This document shows positions 49,252 to 57,903 of a stretch of DNA of 64,000 nucleotides, one piece after another. This stretch comes from Pseudomonas tohonis. Its GTDB lineage: Bacteria > Pseudomonadota > Gammaproteobacteria > Pseudomonadales > Pseudomonadaceae. The notes below the pieces were generated by a model. It had not been told where the DNA came from and did no database searches. It saw only the letters and a list, made by a program, of their open reading frames with translations. The stretch spans positions 2,232,001-2,296,000 of the forward strand of contig NZ_AP023189.1 in the NCBI RefSeq assembly GCF_012767755.2, read 5' to 3'. Every line of letters starts with the position of its first letter. Within the stretch, counting starts at the first letter, position 1. The translations under genes and the position numbers were made by a program.

Positions 49252-49923
49252 GTGCCTATTCGCCGTAACCGATCCCTTGCCGGCTGTGCCGTGCTCGCGT
49301 TTTCCATCCTGCTGGCCGCCTGTTCCGCCCAGCCCACCTCGCCGGGGTTGCGTGGCCTGCCCGAGGCGGTCGAGCTGAGCAACGTGCCGTTCTTCGCCCA
49401 ACACGCCTACCAGAGCGCGCCGGCGGCGCTGGCAGCGCTCTTCACCCTGCAGGGGGAGACGGTGACGCCTGGCATGGTGGAGAAGGAGTTGCGTCTGCCG
49501 GAACGCGAGGAGGCGCTGCAAGGGAACCTGGCCGATGTGGTGAACCGCCACGGGCTGCTGGTCTACCCGCTGGGCGACCAGGTGGAGGACCTGCTGGTGC
49601 AGGTGGCGGCGGGCAATCCGGTGCTGGTGCACCTGCGCCAGGGCTATGGCTGGTTGCCGTCGTGGCGATATGCGCTGGTGGTGGGCTATGACCGCCACAA
49701 GCAGGTGTTGCTGCTGCGGGCCGGCGGTGAGCGGCGCCTGCCGATGGGCTTCTCGGAGTTCGAGTCGGACTGGGAGGGGGCGGGCCACTGGGCGGTGCTG
49801 CTGCAGGCGCCGAACCAGCTCCCGGCGCAGGTCGATGCCGAGCGCTGGAAGCAGGCCGCCGATGCGCTGGCGGGTGCCGGCCAGGCCGATGCGGCGAATA
49901 TCGCCAGAAAGCAGCTGCGTTGA
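49252..49923 (+). CDS. C39-peptidase-like lipoprotein, apparently inactive
   Basis: A 223-aa protein. A lipoprotein signal peptide ends in LLAAC (C24), so it is probably membrane-anchored. The mature part follows the peptidase C39 layout (NVPFFAQHAYQSAPAALAAL, later RYALVVGYDRHKQVLLL). At the position of the catalytic cysteine, normally YQCGPAAL, it has S55. Where a histidine normally precedes YALVVGYD it has R139. It is therefore probably a pseudoenzyme or binding protein. GTG start at 49252 with GGGG upstream. Confidence 0.72.
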   Translation: MPIRRNRSLAGCAVLAFSILLAACSAQPTSPGLRGLPEAVELSNVPFFAQHAYQSAPAALAALFTLQGETVTPGMVEKELRLPEREEALQGNLADVVNRHGLLVYPLGDQVEDLLVQVAAGNPVLVHLRQGYGWLPSWRYALVVGYDRHKQVLLLRAGGERRLPMGFSEFESDWEGAGHWAVLLQAPNQLPAQVDAERWKQAADALAGAGQADAANIARKQLR

Positions 49924-50029
49924 ATGCCCGCACAGGGCTTCTGCCCCAGTGAAAATCCACGCTCGTAGAACCTGGACTTGCGTTGGCCCCCTAGGTAAGA
50001 AGGGGCCAGCCAGACTTCGGGGTTTGGAC

Positions 50030-50098
50030 GTAGGGTGTGCCACGCGCCTGGAGAGCCTGCCGGAAGCACCGTGCGGCGGTGCGCACGGCACGCCCTAC
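50030..50098. repeat. Palindromic extragenic repeat (GTAGGGTGTGCC family)
   Basis: GTAGGGTGTGCCACGCGCC at 50030 is mirrored by GCGCACGGCACGCCCTAC ending at 50098, giving a long hairpin with an inner GCACCGTGCGGCGGTGC stem. A smaller GGCCCC/GGGGCC hairpin sits at 49985-50008. The rest of the gap 49924-50239 holds only the terminator at 50199. Confidence 0.65.
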
Positions 50099-50198
50099 AG
50101 AACGTGTCCATCCAGCGGGGGCTCTCAATTCATATCGTCACAGGCAGAGCCGATGACTCGTGACCACGCCCCAGGGACGTGGTTTCCCGCGTTCCAAT

Positions 50199-50227
50199 GA
50201 AAAACGGCGCCCGAGGGCGCCGTTTTC
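50199..50227 (-). terminator. Rho-independent terminator of the FAD oxidoreductase gene
   Basis: AAAACGGCGCC and GGCGCCGTTTT pair over 11 bp with A/T tracts both ways, 12 bases past the minus-strand stop codon. Confidence 0.92.
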
Positions 50228-50239
50228 ATGTCGCGAGGA

Positions 50240-51523
50240 TCAGATCCCCAGCTTGTCACGCAGGCTGTAGTACCAGGCACCGATGGCGCTGAACGGGACC
50301 TGGAACAGGCGGCCGCCCGGGAAGGGGTAGTGCGGCAGGCTGGCGAAGGCGTCGAAGCGTTCCGCCTGGCCGCGCAGGGCTTCGGCCAGGACCTTGCCTG
50401 CCAGGTGGGTGTAGGTGACGCCGTGGCCGCTGCAGCCCTGGGAGTAATAGATGTTGTCGCCGATGCGGCCGACCTGGGGCAGGCGCGAGAGGGTCAGCAG
50501 GAAGTTGCCGGTCCAGGCGTAGTCGATCTTCACGTCCTTGAGCTGCGGGAAGGTCTTGAGCATCTTCGGGCGGATGATCGCCTCGATGTTCGCCGGGTCA
50601 CGCGCGCCGTAGACCACGCCACCGCCATAGATCAGGCGGCGGTCGCCGGAGAGGCGGTAGTAGTCCAGCAGGTAGTTGCAGTCCTCGACGCAGTAGTCCT
50701 GCGGCAACAGGCTCTTGGCCATTTCTTCCGACAGCGGTTCGGTAGTGATGACCTGGGTGCCGCAGGGCATGGACTTGGATGCCAGTTCGGGCAGCAGGTT
50801 GCCCAGGTAGGCGTTGCCGGCCACCACCACGAACTTGGCCTTCACCCGGCCTTTCGGGGTGTGCACGACCGGGTTGGCGCCACGCTCGACGCGGATGGCG
50901 GGAGATTGCTCATGGATGATGCCGCCGAGGGATTCCACCGCTGCCGCCTCGCCGAGGGCCAGGTTCAGCGGGTGGATGTGGCCGCCGCTCATGTCGAGCA
51001 TGCCGCCGATGTAGTTCTCGGTCGATGCGACTTCACGGATGCGCTTGGCGTCCAGCAGTTCCAGCTGGGTATGGCCGTAGCGTTCCCACAGCTTCTTCTG
51101 GGCTTCCAGATGGCCCATCTGCTTGGGCGTGATGGCAGCGAACACGCCACCGTCCTTGAGGTCGCACTGGATGTCGTACTTGGCGATGCGCTCGCGGATG
51201 ATGCGGCCACCCTCGAACGCCATCTGGCCGAGCAGTTGGGCATCCTTCGGATTGGTGGTGCGCTCGATCACGTCGATGTCGCGGCTATAGCTGTTGACGA
51301 TCTGGCCGCCGTTGCGACCGGACGCGCCGAAGCCGACCTTGGCCGCCTCGACGATGGTGACCTTGAAGCCGTTCTCCAGCAGGAAGAGCGCGGTGGACAG
51401 GCCGGTGTAGCCGGCGCCGATGATGCAGATGTCGGTCTCGGTCTCGCCGACCAGCTCCGGGCGCTGCGGTACCGGATTGGCCGATGCTGCGTAATAGGAT
51501 TGGGGGTAGGGAGTGTGCGTCAT
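50240..51523 (-). CDS. FAD-dependent amine oxidoreductase (PuuB/PauB-like)
   Basis: A 427-aa DAO-fold flavoenzyme. The FAD-binding motif is DICIIGAGYTGLSTALFL (about 31-48), followed by GFGASGRNGGQIV (63-75), and the C-terminal FAD segment is YYSQGCSGHGVTYTHLAGK. This is the pattern of gamma-glutamylputrescine oxidase and of the Pseudomonas PauB polyamine enzymes. The substrate is not certain. A link to cadaverine or putrescine use would fit ldcAB in the same window but is only inference. Confidence 0.88.
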   Translation of the reverse strand: MTHTPYPQSYYAASANPVPQRPELVGETETDICIIGAGYTGLSTALFLLENGFKVTIVEAAKVGFGASGRNGGQIVNSYSRDIDVIERTTNPKDAQLLGQMAFEGGRIIRERIAKYDIQCDLKDGGVFAAITPKQMGHLEAQKKLWERYGHTQLELLDAKRIREVASTENYIGGMLDMSGGHIHPLNLALGEAAAVESLGGIIHEQSPAIRVERGANPVVHTPKGRVKAKFVVVAGNAYLGNLLPELASKSMPCGTQVITTEPLSEEMAKSLLPQDYCVEDCNYLLDYYRLSGDRRLIYGGGVVYGARDPANIEAIIRPKMLKTFPQLKDVKIDYAWTGNFLLTLSRLPQVGRIGDNIYYSQGCSGHGVTYTHLAGKVLAEALRGQAERFDAFASLPHYPFPGGRLFQVPFSAIGAWYYSLRDKLGI

Positions 51524-51665
51524 CTTGAATCTCTGTTTTTTATTTTTTACGGATGGCGTGATGCTACCCGAGTTGAAAATGGCCGGCTAGGGGCTGTGCA
51601 AGATATTTAACGCAGCGCCGAACAACAAAAACTTCACTTTTTCAGTCAGTTAGCGGAAAAAGTTG

Positions 51666-51693
51666 TTGACGCCGAAATGCATCGCTGTAGAAT
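51666..51693 (+). promoter_or_regulatory. Sigma-70 promoter of tRNA-Val
   Basis: TTGACG at 51666-51671 and TAGAAT at 51688-51693 with a 16-base spacer, ending 13 bases before the tRNA. The upstream sequence is AT-rich, as expected for an UP element. Confidence 0.72.
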
Positions 51694-51706
51694 GCGCACC
51701 CATCGA

Positions 51707-51783
51707 AGGCACATAGCTCAGTTGGTTAGAGCACCACCTTGACATGGTGGGGGTCGTTGGTTCGAGTCCAATTGTGCCTACCA
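51707..51783 (+). tRNA. tRNA-Val (anticodon GAC)
   Basis: Seventy-seven bases including the encoded CCA. The acceptor stem is AGGCACA/TGTGCCT, the anticodon stem-loop is CCACC-TTGACAT-GGTGG, and the T loop is TTCGAGT. The anticodon GAC reads valine GUC and GUU codons. Confidence 0.97.
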
Positions 51784-51810
51784 AATCGAAGCCGCTCAGG
51801 CGGTGCAAAG

Positions 51811-51839
51811 AAGGCGATCCGAAAGGGTCGCCTTTTTTG
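51811..51839 (+). terminator. Rho-independent terminator after tRNA-Val
   Basis: AAGGCGATCC and GGGTCGCCTT pair around GAAA and are followed by a T run, 28 bases after the tRNA. Confidence 0.9.
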
Positions 51840-52015
51840 TTGCCCGCAAAAATTCAAGCATACGGCAGGGTGCAAGTCCTGCGTCCGACATCCTTCCGCT
51901 CCTCCTCCTCGCGCCGCCAGATGTCCATATATCGGAAACATGCTGCCGCTTCGCTTGGTTATGTCCGTGCGCTATCTAATCTTCATGGGCATTCACCAGC
52001 GAGGAGGCGGGTGTC

Positions 52016-52411
52016 ATGGGGAATCGAGTCGGGTTCGTGCGCCGGGCGGCAATGGCGGCTGCCGGGGCGTTGCTGTTCTCGTCGGGTGGAGTCGCCCAGG
52101 CGGGTGATGTTGGTTTCGGAATCGGTGTCAGCTATGTCTTTGGCGGCGGCGTTGCGGCAGGGATAAAGGCATTCGGCGATGACGAGGACGCTATCGCGGT
52201 TGGCTCGGTCGGGCTCGACTATCTTTTCGCCTCGTCTGCCTTTCGGCCAAACATAGGGATGACCTACCAGGGCGAGGGGTATTTCAGTGGCGGTGATGTC
52301 GGCTACAACCTCATCACTGAACGGGTGGATTTTGCTGCGGGAGCAGGTTGGGCGGATGAGGATGATGCCCATGCCCTGTTCGCGTCGGAGGAGCCTGTCT
52401 TCCTTCCGTGA
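52016..52411 (+). CDS. Hypothetical secreted or outer-membrane-associated protein
   Basis: A 131-aa protein with a clear signal peptide (RRAAMAAAGALLFSSGGVAQ, cleavage about residue 29). It is followed by glycine- and aromatic-rich alternating strands (VGFGIGVSYVFGGGVAAGIK, VGSVGLDYLFASSAFRPNIG) that look like beta-hairpins of a small barrel. AGGAGG precedes the ATG. I recognise no named family. Codon use is less GC-biased than that of the neighbouring housekeeping genes. Confidence 0.68.
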   Translation: MGNRVGFVRRAAMAAAGALLFSSGGVAQAGDVGFGIGVSYVFGGGVAAGIKAFGDDEDAIAVGSVGLDYLFASSAFRPNIGMTYQGEGYFSGGDVGYNLITERVDFAAGAGWADEDDAHALFASEEPVFLP

Positions 52412-52508
52412 TGCGTGCTCGGTCCGGCACGGTTCCGATGGATAAAAGAATGGGAGCAGTGCGGTATGCCCGCGCTGGCGAGGGTGTGGTGCGATGCGGT
52501 CGCCGGGT

Positions 52509-52661
52509 TCAGATATCGGCGATGAGCATGCCGTGCATTACACGGTAGAGGCCGTCGTTGATCCTGATTGTCAGTGGCTCCCGGCCGATGATCCGTGCCC
52601 CTTCCCTGAGCAGTTCATCGATGTGCGCACGCAATGCATGAAAGCTCCGTTGTTCCTTCAC
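52509..52661 (-). CDS. 50-aa mini-protein, paralogue of the neighbouring mini-gene
   Basis: GTG start at 52661 with AGGGGAG 8 bases upstream, TGA at 52509-52511. The product starts MKEQRSFHALRAHIDELLR and continues EGARIIGREPLTIRINDGLY to RVMHGMLIADI. It aligns end to end with the 53-aa product encoded at 52832-52993 (KEQR-F-ALRAHIDELLR-GARII-R-PLT...LYRV..GMLI), so it is a real gene duplicated in tandem. It has one amphipathic helix and two or three strands. Function unknown. Confidence 0.72.
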   Translation of the reverse strand: MKEQRSFHALRAHIDELLREGARIIGREPLTIRINDGLYRVMHGMLIADI

Positions 52662-52831
52662 GGATTGGTCTCCCCTGGAGAAGATGCAAGCAGAATAGCA
52701 GTAGCTGTGACAGGGCTCGTATTCTGAAATTCCGTTGCGCTTCGAAGGTTTCAGCTATCGCGTGGAGGCATGGTGCGGAGATGGGCGCCAGTCATGACGG
52801 AGGGGGTGCCGGGCGTAACGCCCGGACTCGA

Positions 52832-52993
52832 TCAGGCGGCTGCTGAGTGACTGATCAGCATCCCGCAGTTGACGCGATACAGATGGCCGCTGACCTTCAG
52901 GGTCAAGGGGTCGCGGCTGATAATGCGGGCTCCGTCCCTGAGCAACTCATCGATGTGAGCGCGAAGAGCAAGGAAAGTACGTTGTTCCTTCAT
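52832..52993 (-). CDS. 53-aa mini-protein, tandem paralogue
   Basis: ATG at 52993 with AAGGAGT 8 bases upstream. The product reads MKEQRTFLALRAHIDELLR, then DGARIISRDPLTLKVSGHLY and RVNCGMLISHSAAA. It aligns with the 50-aa product just downstream. Conservation between the copies is strongest in the helix and in the GARII-R-PLT strand region. The longer open frame to 53077 lacks a ribosome-binding site. Same strand as its paralogue, 170 bases apart. Function unknown. Confidence 0.75.
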   Translation of the reverse strand: MKEQRTFLALRAHIDELLRDGARIISRDPLTLKVSGHLYRVNCGMLISHSAAA

Positions 52994-53489
52994 CGTATGA
53001 CTCCTTGGTCGATTTGCTCGGCGGAGCATATCAGTGCAACCGTGAACTGATCTGCATTCTTGTGTGATTGTTGTCACATTTCGGTGGTGGCAATTGAGTG
53101 TCAGCTCCGAACTGAGGTGCGCCCCGGCGGTGAGTCATGGGGCGACATTCGATGAGTATCGTGTCGAAGTGGTGCTGCTTGCTTCTAAGCCACTGATTCT
53201 TTTGTGCTAAAGTGCCGCGCTTCGCGGTTCTTCCTGCTCCTTCCGTGTTCTTCGCATCGCCAGCGTCAGTCGTCCTGCCTATATAAAGGCGTGCCGCTCG
53301 CATCCGCGCTTGTCACTGTCACGTGTTTCTGGAAGCATCCGCGGTTCTCGACACCTCCAGTGACCCTGGTTCGGCTCGGTTGGCCTTCGGGCTCTGTCAT
53401 CGTGTGGCAGGCATACCACCGGATCAATTACTGGCTCATCCCAACCCATGTGGCCTTTGGTAGAGGTCACCACTAGGAGAGGAGGCGCC
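52994..53489 (+). promoter_or_regulatory. Upstream and leader region of thrS-infC operon
   Basis: About 500 bases without a gene. The part after about 53200 is pyrimidine-rich and contains several small stems (for example CCGCGCTTCGCGG at 53214-53226). It ends with the strong AGGAGAGGAGG ribosome-binding site before thrS. TAAAGT at 53208 could be a -10 box, but no -35 is correctly spaced. E. coli thrS is repressed by its own product binding tRNA-like stems in the leader. I cannot confirm such a fold here. Confidence 0.45.
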
Positions 53490-55412
53490 ATGCCCATCAT
53501 TACTCTTCCCGACGGCAGTCAGCGTTCGTTCGATCACCCCGTGTCCGTGCTCGAGGTGGCGCAATCCATTGGCGCCGGCCTGGCCAAGGCCACCGTCGCC
53601 GGCAAGGTCGACGGCAAGCTCGTCGATGCCTGCGACCTGATCGAAAACGACGCGACCCTGCAGATCATCACCCCCAAGGACGAGGCTGGAGTCGAGATCA
53701 TTCGTCACTCCTGTGCTCACCTGGTCGGCCATGCCGTCAAGCAGCTCTATCCGACCGCCCGCATGGTGATCGGCCCGGTCATCGATGAAGGCTTCTATTA
53801 CGACATCGCCTTCGAGCGTCCTTTCACGCCCGAGGACATGGCCGCCATCGAAAAGCGCATGGCCGAGCTGATCGACAAGGATTACGACGTCATCAAGAAG
53901 GTCACCCCGCGCGCCGAGGTGATCGAAGTGTTCAAGGCCCGTGGCGAGGACTACAAGCTGCGCCTGGTCGAGGACATGCCGGATGAGAAGGCCATGGGCC
54001 TGTACTTCCATGAGGAGTACGTGGACATGTGCCGGGGCCCGCATGTGCCCAACACCCGCTTCCTGAAAGCGTTCAAGCTCACCAAGATTTCCGGCGCCTA
54101 CTGGCGCGGCGACTCGAAGAACGAGCAGCTGCAGCGTGTCTACGGCACCGCCTGGGCCGACAAGAAGCAGCTGGCCGCTTATGTCCAGCGCATCGAAGAG
54201 GCCGAGAAGCGCGATCATCGCCGCATCGGCAAGCAGCTCGACCTGTTCCACCTCCAGGAAGAAGCCCCGGGCATGGTGTTCTGGCACCCCAACGGCTGGA
54301 CCCTGTACCAGGTGCTGGAGCAGTACATGCGCCAGGTGCAGCGCGAGCATGGCTACGTTGAAGTGCGTACGCCGCAGGTCGTGGATCGTATCCTCTGGGA
54401 GCGCTCGGGCCACTGGTCCAACTACGCCGAGAACATGTTCACCACGGCGTCCGAAAGCCGCGACTACGCCGTCAAGCCGATGAACTGCCCGTGCCACGTG
54501 CAGATCTTCAACCAGGGCCTGAAGTCCTATCGCGACCTGCCGCTGCGCCTGGCCGAGTTCGGTGCCTGCCACCGCAACGAGCCCTCCGGTGCCCTGCACG
54601 GCATCATGCGCGTGCGTGGCTTCACCCAGGACGACGCCCACATCTTCTGCACCGAAGAACAGGTGAAGAAAGAGGCGGCCGATTTCATCAAGCTGACCCT
54701 GCAAGTGTATGCGGACTTCGGCTTCAGCGATATTTCGATGAAATTGTCGACTCGCCCGGCCAAGCGCGTGGGATCCGACGAGCTGTGGGATCGCGCCGAA
54801 GGTGCCCTCGCGGACGCCCTGAACGAGTCCGGCCTGGCCTGGGAATACCAGCCGGGGGAGGGCGCTTTCTACGGTCCGAAGATTGAGTTCACCCTCAAGG
54901 ACTGCCTCGGCCGTAACTGGCAGTGCGGCACCCTGCAGTACGATCCGAACCTTCCGGAGCGTCTGGATGCCAGCTATATCGCCGAAGATAACAGCCGTAC
55001 GCGCCCGGTGATGTTGCACCGTGCCATCCTCGGCTCCTTCGAGCGCTTCATCGGCATGCTCATCGAGCACTACGCGGGCCTGTTCCCGGCGTGGCTCGCT
55101 CCGACCCAGGCGGTGATCATGAATATCACCGACAAGCAGGCCGATTTTGCCCTCGAAGTGGAAAAAACCCTCAACCAAAGCGGGTTCCGTGCCAAGTCCG
55201 ACTTGAGAAACGAAAAAATCGGCTTTAAAATCCGCGAGCATACTTTGCTCAAGGTTCCCTATCTCCTGGTTATTGGAGATCGTGAGGTTGAGACACGATC
55301 CGTTGCTGTGCGAACCCGTGAAGGCGTCGATCTGGGCTCCATGCCCCTCGACCAATTCGTCACTACGCTTGCGCAGGCGGTTTCCCGGCGTGGTCGCCAA
55401 GAATTGGAGTAA
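53490..55412 (+). CDS. thrS: Threonyl-tRNA synthetase
   Basis: A 640-aa class II synthetase. The TGS domain comes first ([20 protein letters not shown]), then the editing domain with [16 protein letters not shown] (about 73-88). The catalytic core has motif 2 [15 protein letters not shown] and zinc-binding residues in [12 protein letters not shown], and motif 3 [16 protein letters not shown]. The C-terminal anticodon-binding domain is normal. The start at 53490 follows AGGAGAGGAGG. It heads the translation operon with infC, rpmI and rplT. Confidence 0.97.
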   Translation: MPIITLPDGSQRSFDHPVSVLEVAQSIGAGLAKATVAGKVDGKLVDACDLIENDATLQIITPKDEAGVEIIRHSCAHLVGHAVKQLYPTARMVIGPVIDEGFYYDIAFERPFTPEDMAAIEKRMAELIDKDYDVIKKVTPRAEVIEVFKARGEDYKLRLVEDMPDEKAMGLYFHEEYVDMCRGPHVPNTRFLKAFKLTKISGAYWRGDSKNEQLQRVYGTAWADKKQLAAYVQRIEEAEKRDHRRIGKQLDLFHLQEEAPGMVFWHPNGWTLYQVLEQYMRQVQREHGYVEVRTPQVVDRILWERSGHWSNYAENMFTTASESRDYAVKPMNCPCHVQIFNQGLKSYRDLPLRLAEFGACHRNEPSGALHGIMRVRGFTQDDAHIFCTEEQVKKEAADFIKLTLQVYADFGFSDISMKLSTRPAKRVGSDELWDRAEGALADALNESGLAWEYQPGEGAFYGPKIEFTLKDCLGRNWQCGTLQYDPNLPERLDASYIAEDNSRTRPVMLHRAILGSFERFIGMLIEHYAGLFPAWLAPTQAVIMNITDKQADFALEVEKTLNQSGFRAKSDLRNEKIGFKIREHTLLKVPYLLVIGDREVETRSVAVRTREGVDLGSMPLDQFVTTLAQAVSRRGRQELE

Positions 55413-55414
55413 TC

Positions 55415-55963
55415 ATTATTAAGCGTGAAATGAGACAAGATAAACGAGCTGCACCCAAGGCCCCGATTAACGAGAATATCTCGGCTCGAGAGGTGCGACT
55501 GATTGGTGCAGACGGCCAGCAAATTGGCGTCGTCTCGATTGATGAAGCGCTTCGCGCTGCTGAAGAAGCAAAGCTGGATCTGGTGGAGATTTCCGCTGAT
55601 GCAGTGCCGCCCGTCTGCCGAATCATGGACTACGGCAAGCACCTGTTCGAGAAGAAGAAGCAGGCTGCTGCGGCGAAGAAGAATCAGCACCAGCAACAGA
55701 TCAAAGAAATCAAGTTTCGTCCAGGGACGGAAGAAGGGGATTACCAGGTAAAACTACGCAACCTGGTACGTTTCCTTAATGAGGGAGACAAGGCCAAGGT
55801 ATCGCTTCGATTCCGTGGTCGTGAGATGGCTCACCAGGAGCTGGGCATGGAGCTGTTGAAGCGGGTCGAAGCCGACCTCGCCGAACTCGGCACCGTTGAA
55901 CAGCATCCTAAGCTGGAAGGACGCCAGCTGATGATGGTCATCGCTCCCAAAAAGAAAAAGTAA
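55415..55963 (+). CDS. infC: Translation initiation factor IF-3 with a rare start codon
   Basis: About 182 aa, starting (M)[20 protein letters not shown]. The IF-3 N-domain has [18 protein letters not shown] and the C-domain has [18 protein letters not shown]. No ATG or GTG lies at the family start. The codons after the thrS stop are ATC ATT ATT AAG CGT GAA, and GGAG at 55406-55409 is spaced for one of the ATT codons (55415 or 55418). A non-AUG start is the known basis of IF-3 self-repression in E. coli. The first ATG (55430) would drop residues conserved in Pseudomonas IF-3. Confidence 0.92.
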   Translation: MIKREMRQDKRAAPKAPINENISAREVRLIGADGQQIGVVSIDEALRAAEEAKLDLVEISADAVPPVCRIMDYGKHLFEKKKQAAAAKKNQHQQQIKEIKFRPGTEEGDYQVKLRNLVRFLNEGDKAKVSLRFRGREMAHQELGMELLKRVEADLAELGTVEQHPKLEGRQLMMVIAPKKKK

Positions 55964-56024
55964 CCACCAGGGCACTGGCAGGCCTTGCGGTTATGCGTAA
56001 TCACTCAATGCGGAGTATCCGAAC

Positions 56025-56219
56025 ATGCCAAAGATGAAAACCAAGAGCGGTGCAGCCAAGCGTTTCCTCAAGACCGCTGCTGGCTACAAGCACAAACACG
56101 CTTTCAAGAGCCACATCCTGACCAAGATGTCCACCAAGCGTAAGCGTCAACTTCGCGGTAGCGAACTGATGCATCCGTCGGACAAGGCAAAAGTCGAGCG
56201 CATGCTGCGCGTTCGTTAA
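56025..56219 (+). CDS. rpmI: 50S ribosomal protein bL35
   Basis: A 64-aa, very basic protein starting [20 protein letters not shown] with the family end [20 protein letters not shown]. Full length. It sits between infC (61-base gap) and rplT (28-base gap). Confidence 0.97.
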   Translation: MPKMKTKSGAAKRFLKTAAGYKHKHAFKSHILTKMSTKRKRQLRGSELMHPSDKAKVERMLRVR

Positions 56220-56247
56220 TCGGTCAAGATTCTAGAGGAAATTACTC

Positions 56248-56604
56248 ATGGCTCGTGTAAAGCGCGGCGTCATCGCTCGCAAGCGTCACAAAAAGATTCT
56301 GAAACTCGCCAAAGGCTACTACGGCGCACGCAGCCGCGTGTTCCGCGTTGCCAAGCAGGCGGTGATCAAGGCTGGCCAATACGCCTACCGTGACCGTCGT
56401 CAGCGCAAACGTCAGTTCCGCGCTCTGTGGATCGCTCGTATCAACGCTGGTGCTCGTCTGAACGGTCTGTCCTACAGCCGTCTGATCGCTGGCCTGAAAA
56501 AAGCGGCCATCGAGATCGATCGTAAGGTTCTGGCCGATCTGGCAGTGAACGAAAAAGCGGCGTTTGCTGCGATTGTCGAGAAAGCGAAAGCCGTACTGGC
56601 TTAA
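56248..56604 (+). CDS. rplT: 50S ribosomal protein bL20
   Basis: A 118-aa basic protein ([20 protein letters not shown], then [20 protein letters not shown]). It is an assembly protein of the large subunit and in E. coli represses rpmI-rplT translation by binding their mRNA. Full length. AGAGGAA precedes the ATG. Confidence 0.97.
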   Translation: MARVKRGVIARKRHKKILKLAKGYYGARSRVFRVAKQAVIKAGQYAYRDRRQRKRQFRALWIARINAGARLNGLSYSRLIAGLKKAAIEIDRKVLADLAVNEKAAFAAIVEKAKAVLA

Positions 56605-56616
56605 GTCCCCGACAAT

Positions 56617-57715
<1,099 letters not shown>

Positions 57716-57903
57716 GCCCGCCGTCAGAAACGCGACCCTTGCCCGCATCGGCGTCGCGCAGTTCAGTTGAGTGACCCCCGCCCATGCGGGGTGACGTTGA
57801 CCAGGCCCGCCATCGGGCTTTCCGTCACCCCCCGCGATGCGGGCCCGCTGAACCGCCGACCACCGATGCACGCAAGGCCGAAACGAATCCTTAGGAGAGC
57901 TGG

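Noticed and set aside
51855..51890. tRNA-like T-arm fragment (GGGTGCAAGTCCTGC) after tRNA-Val
   Set aside because: No acceptor, D or anticodon arms can be built around it.
53161..53215. thrS promoter with TAAAGT at 53208
   Set aside because: The nearest -35-like TTGCTT at 53179 leaves a 23-base spacer, too long for a sigma-70 promoter.
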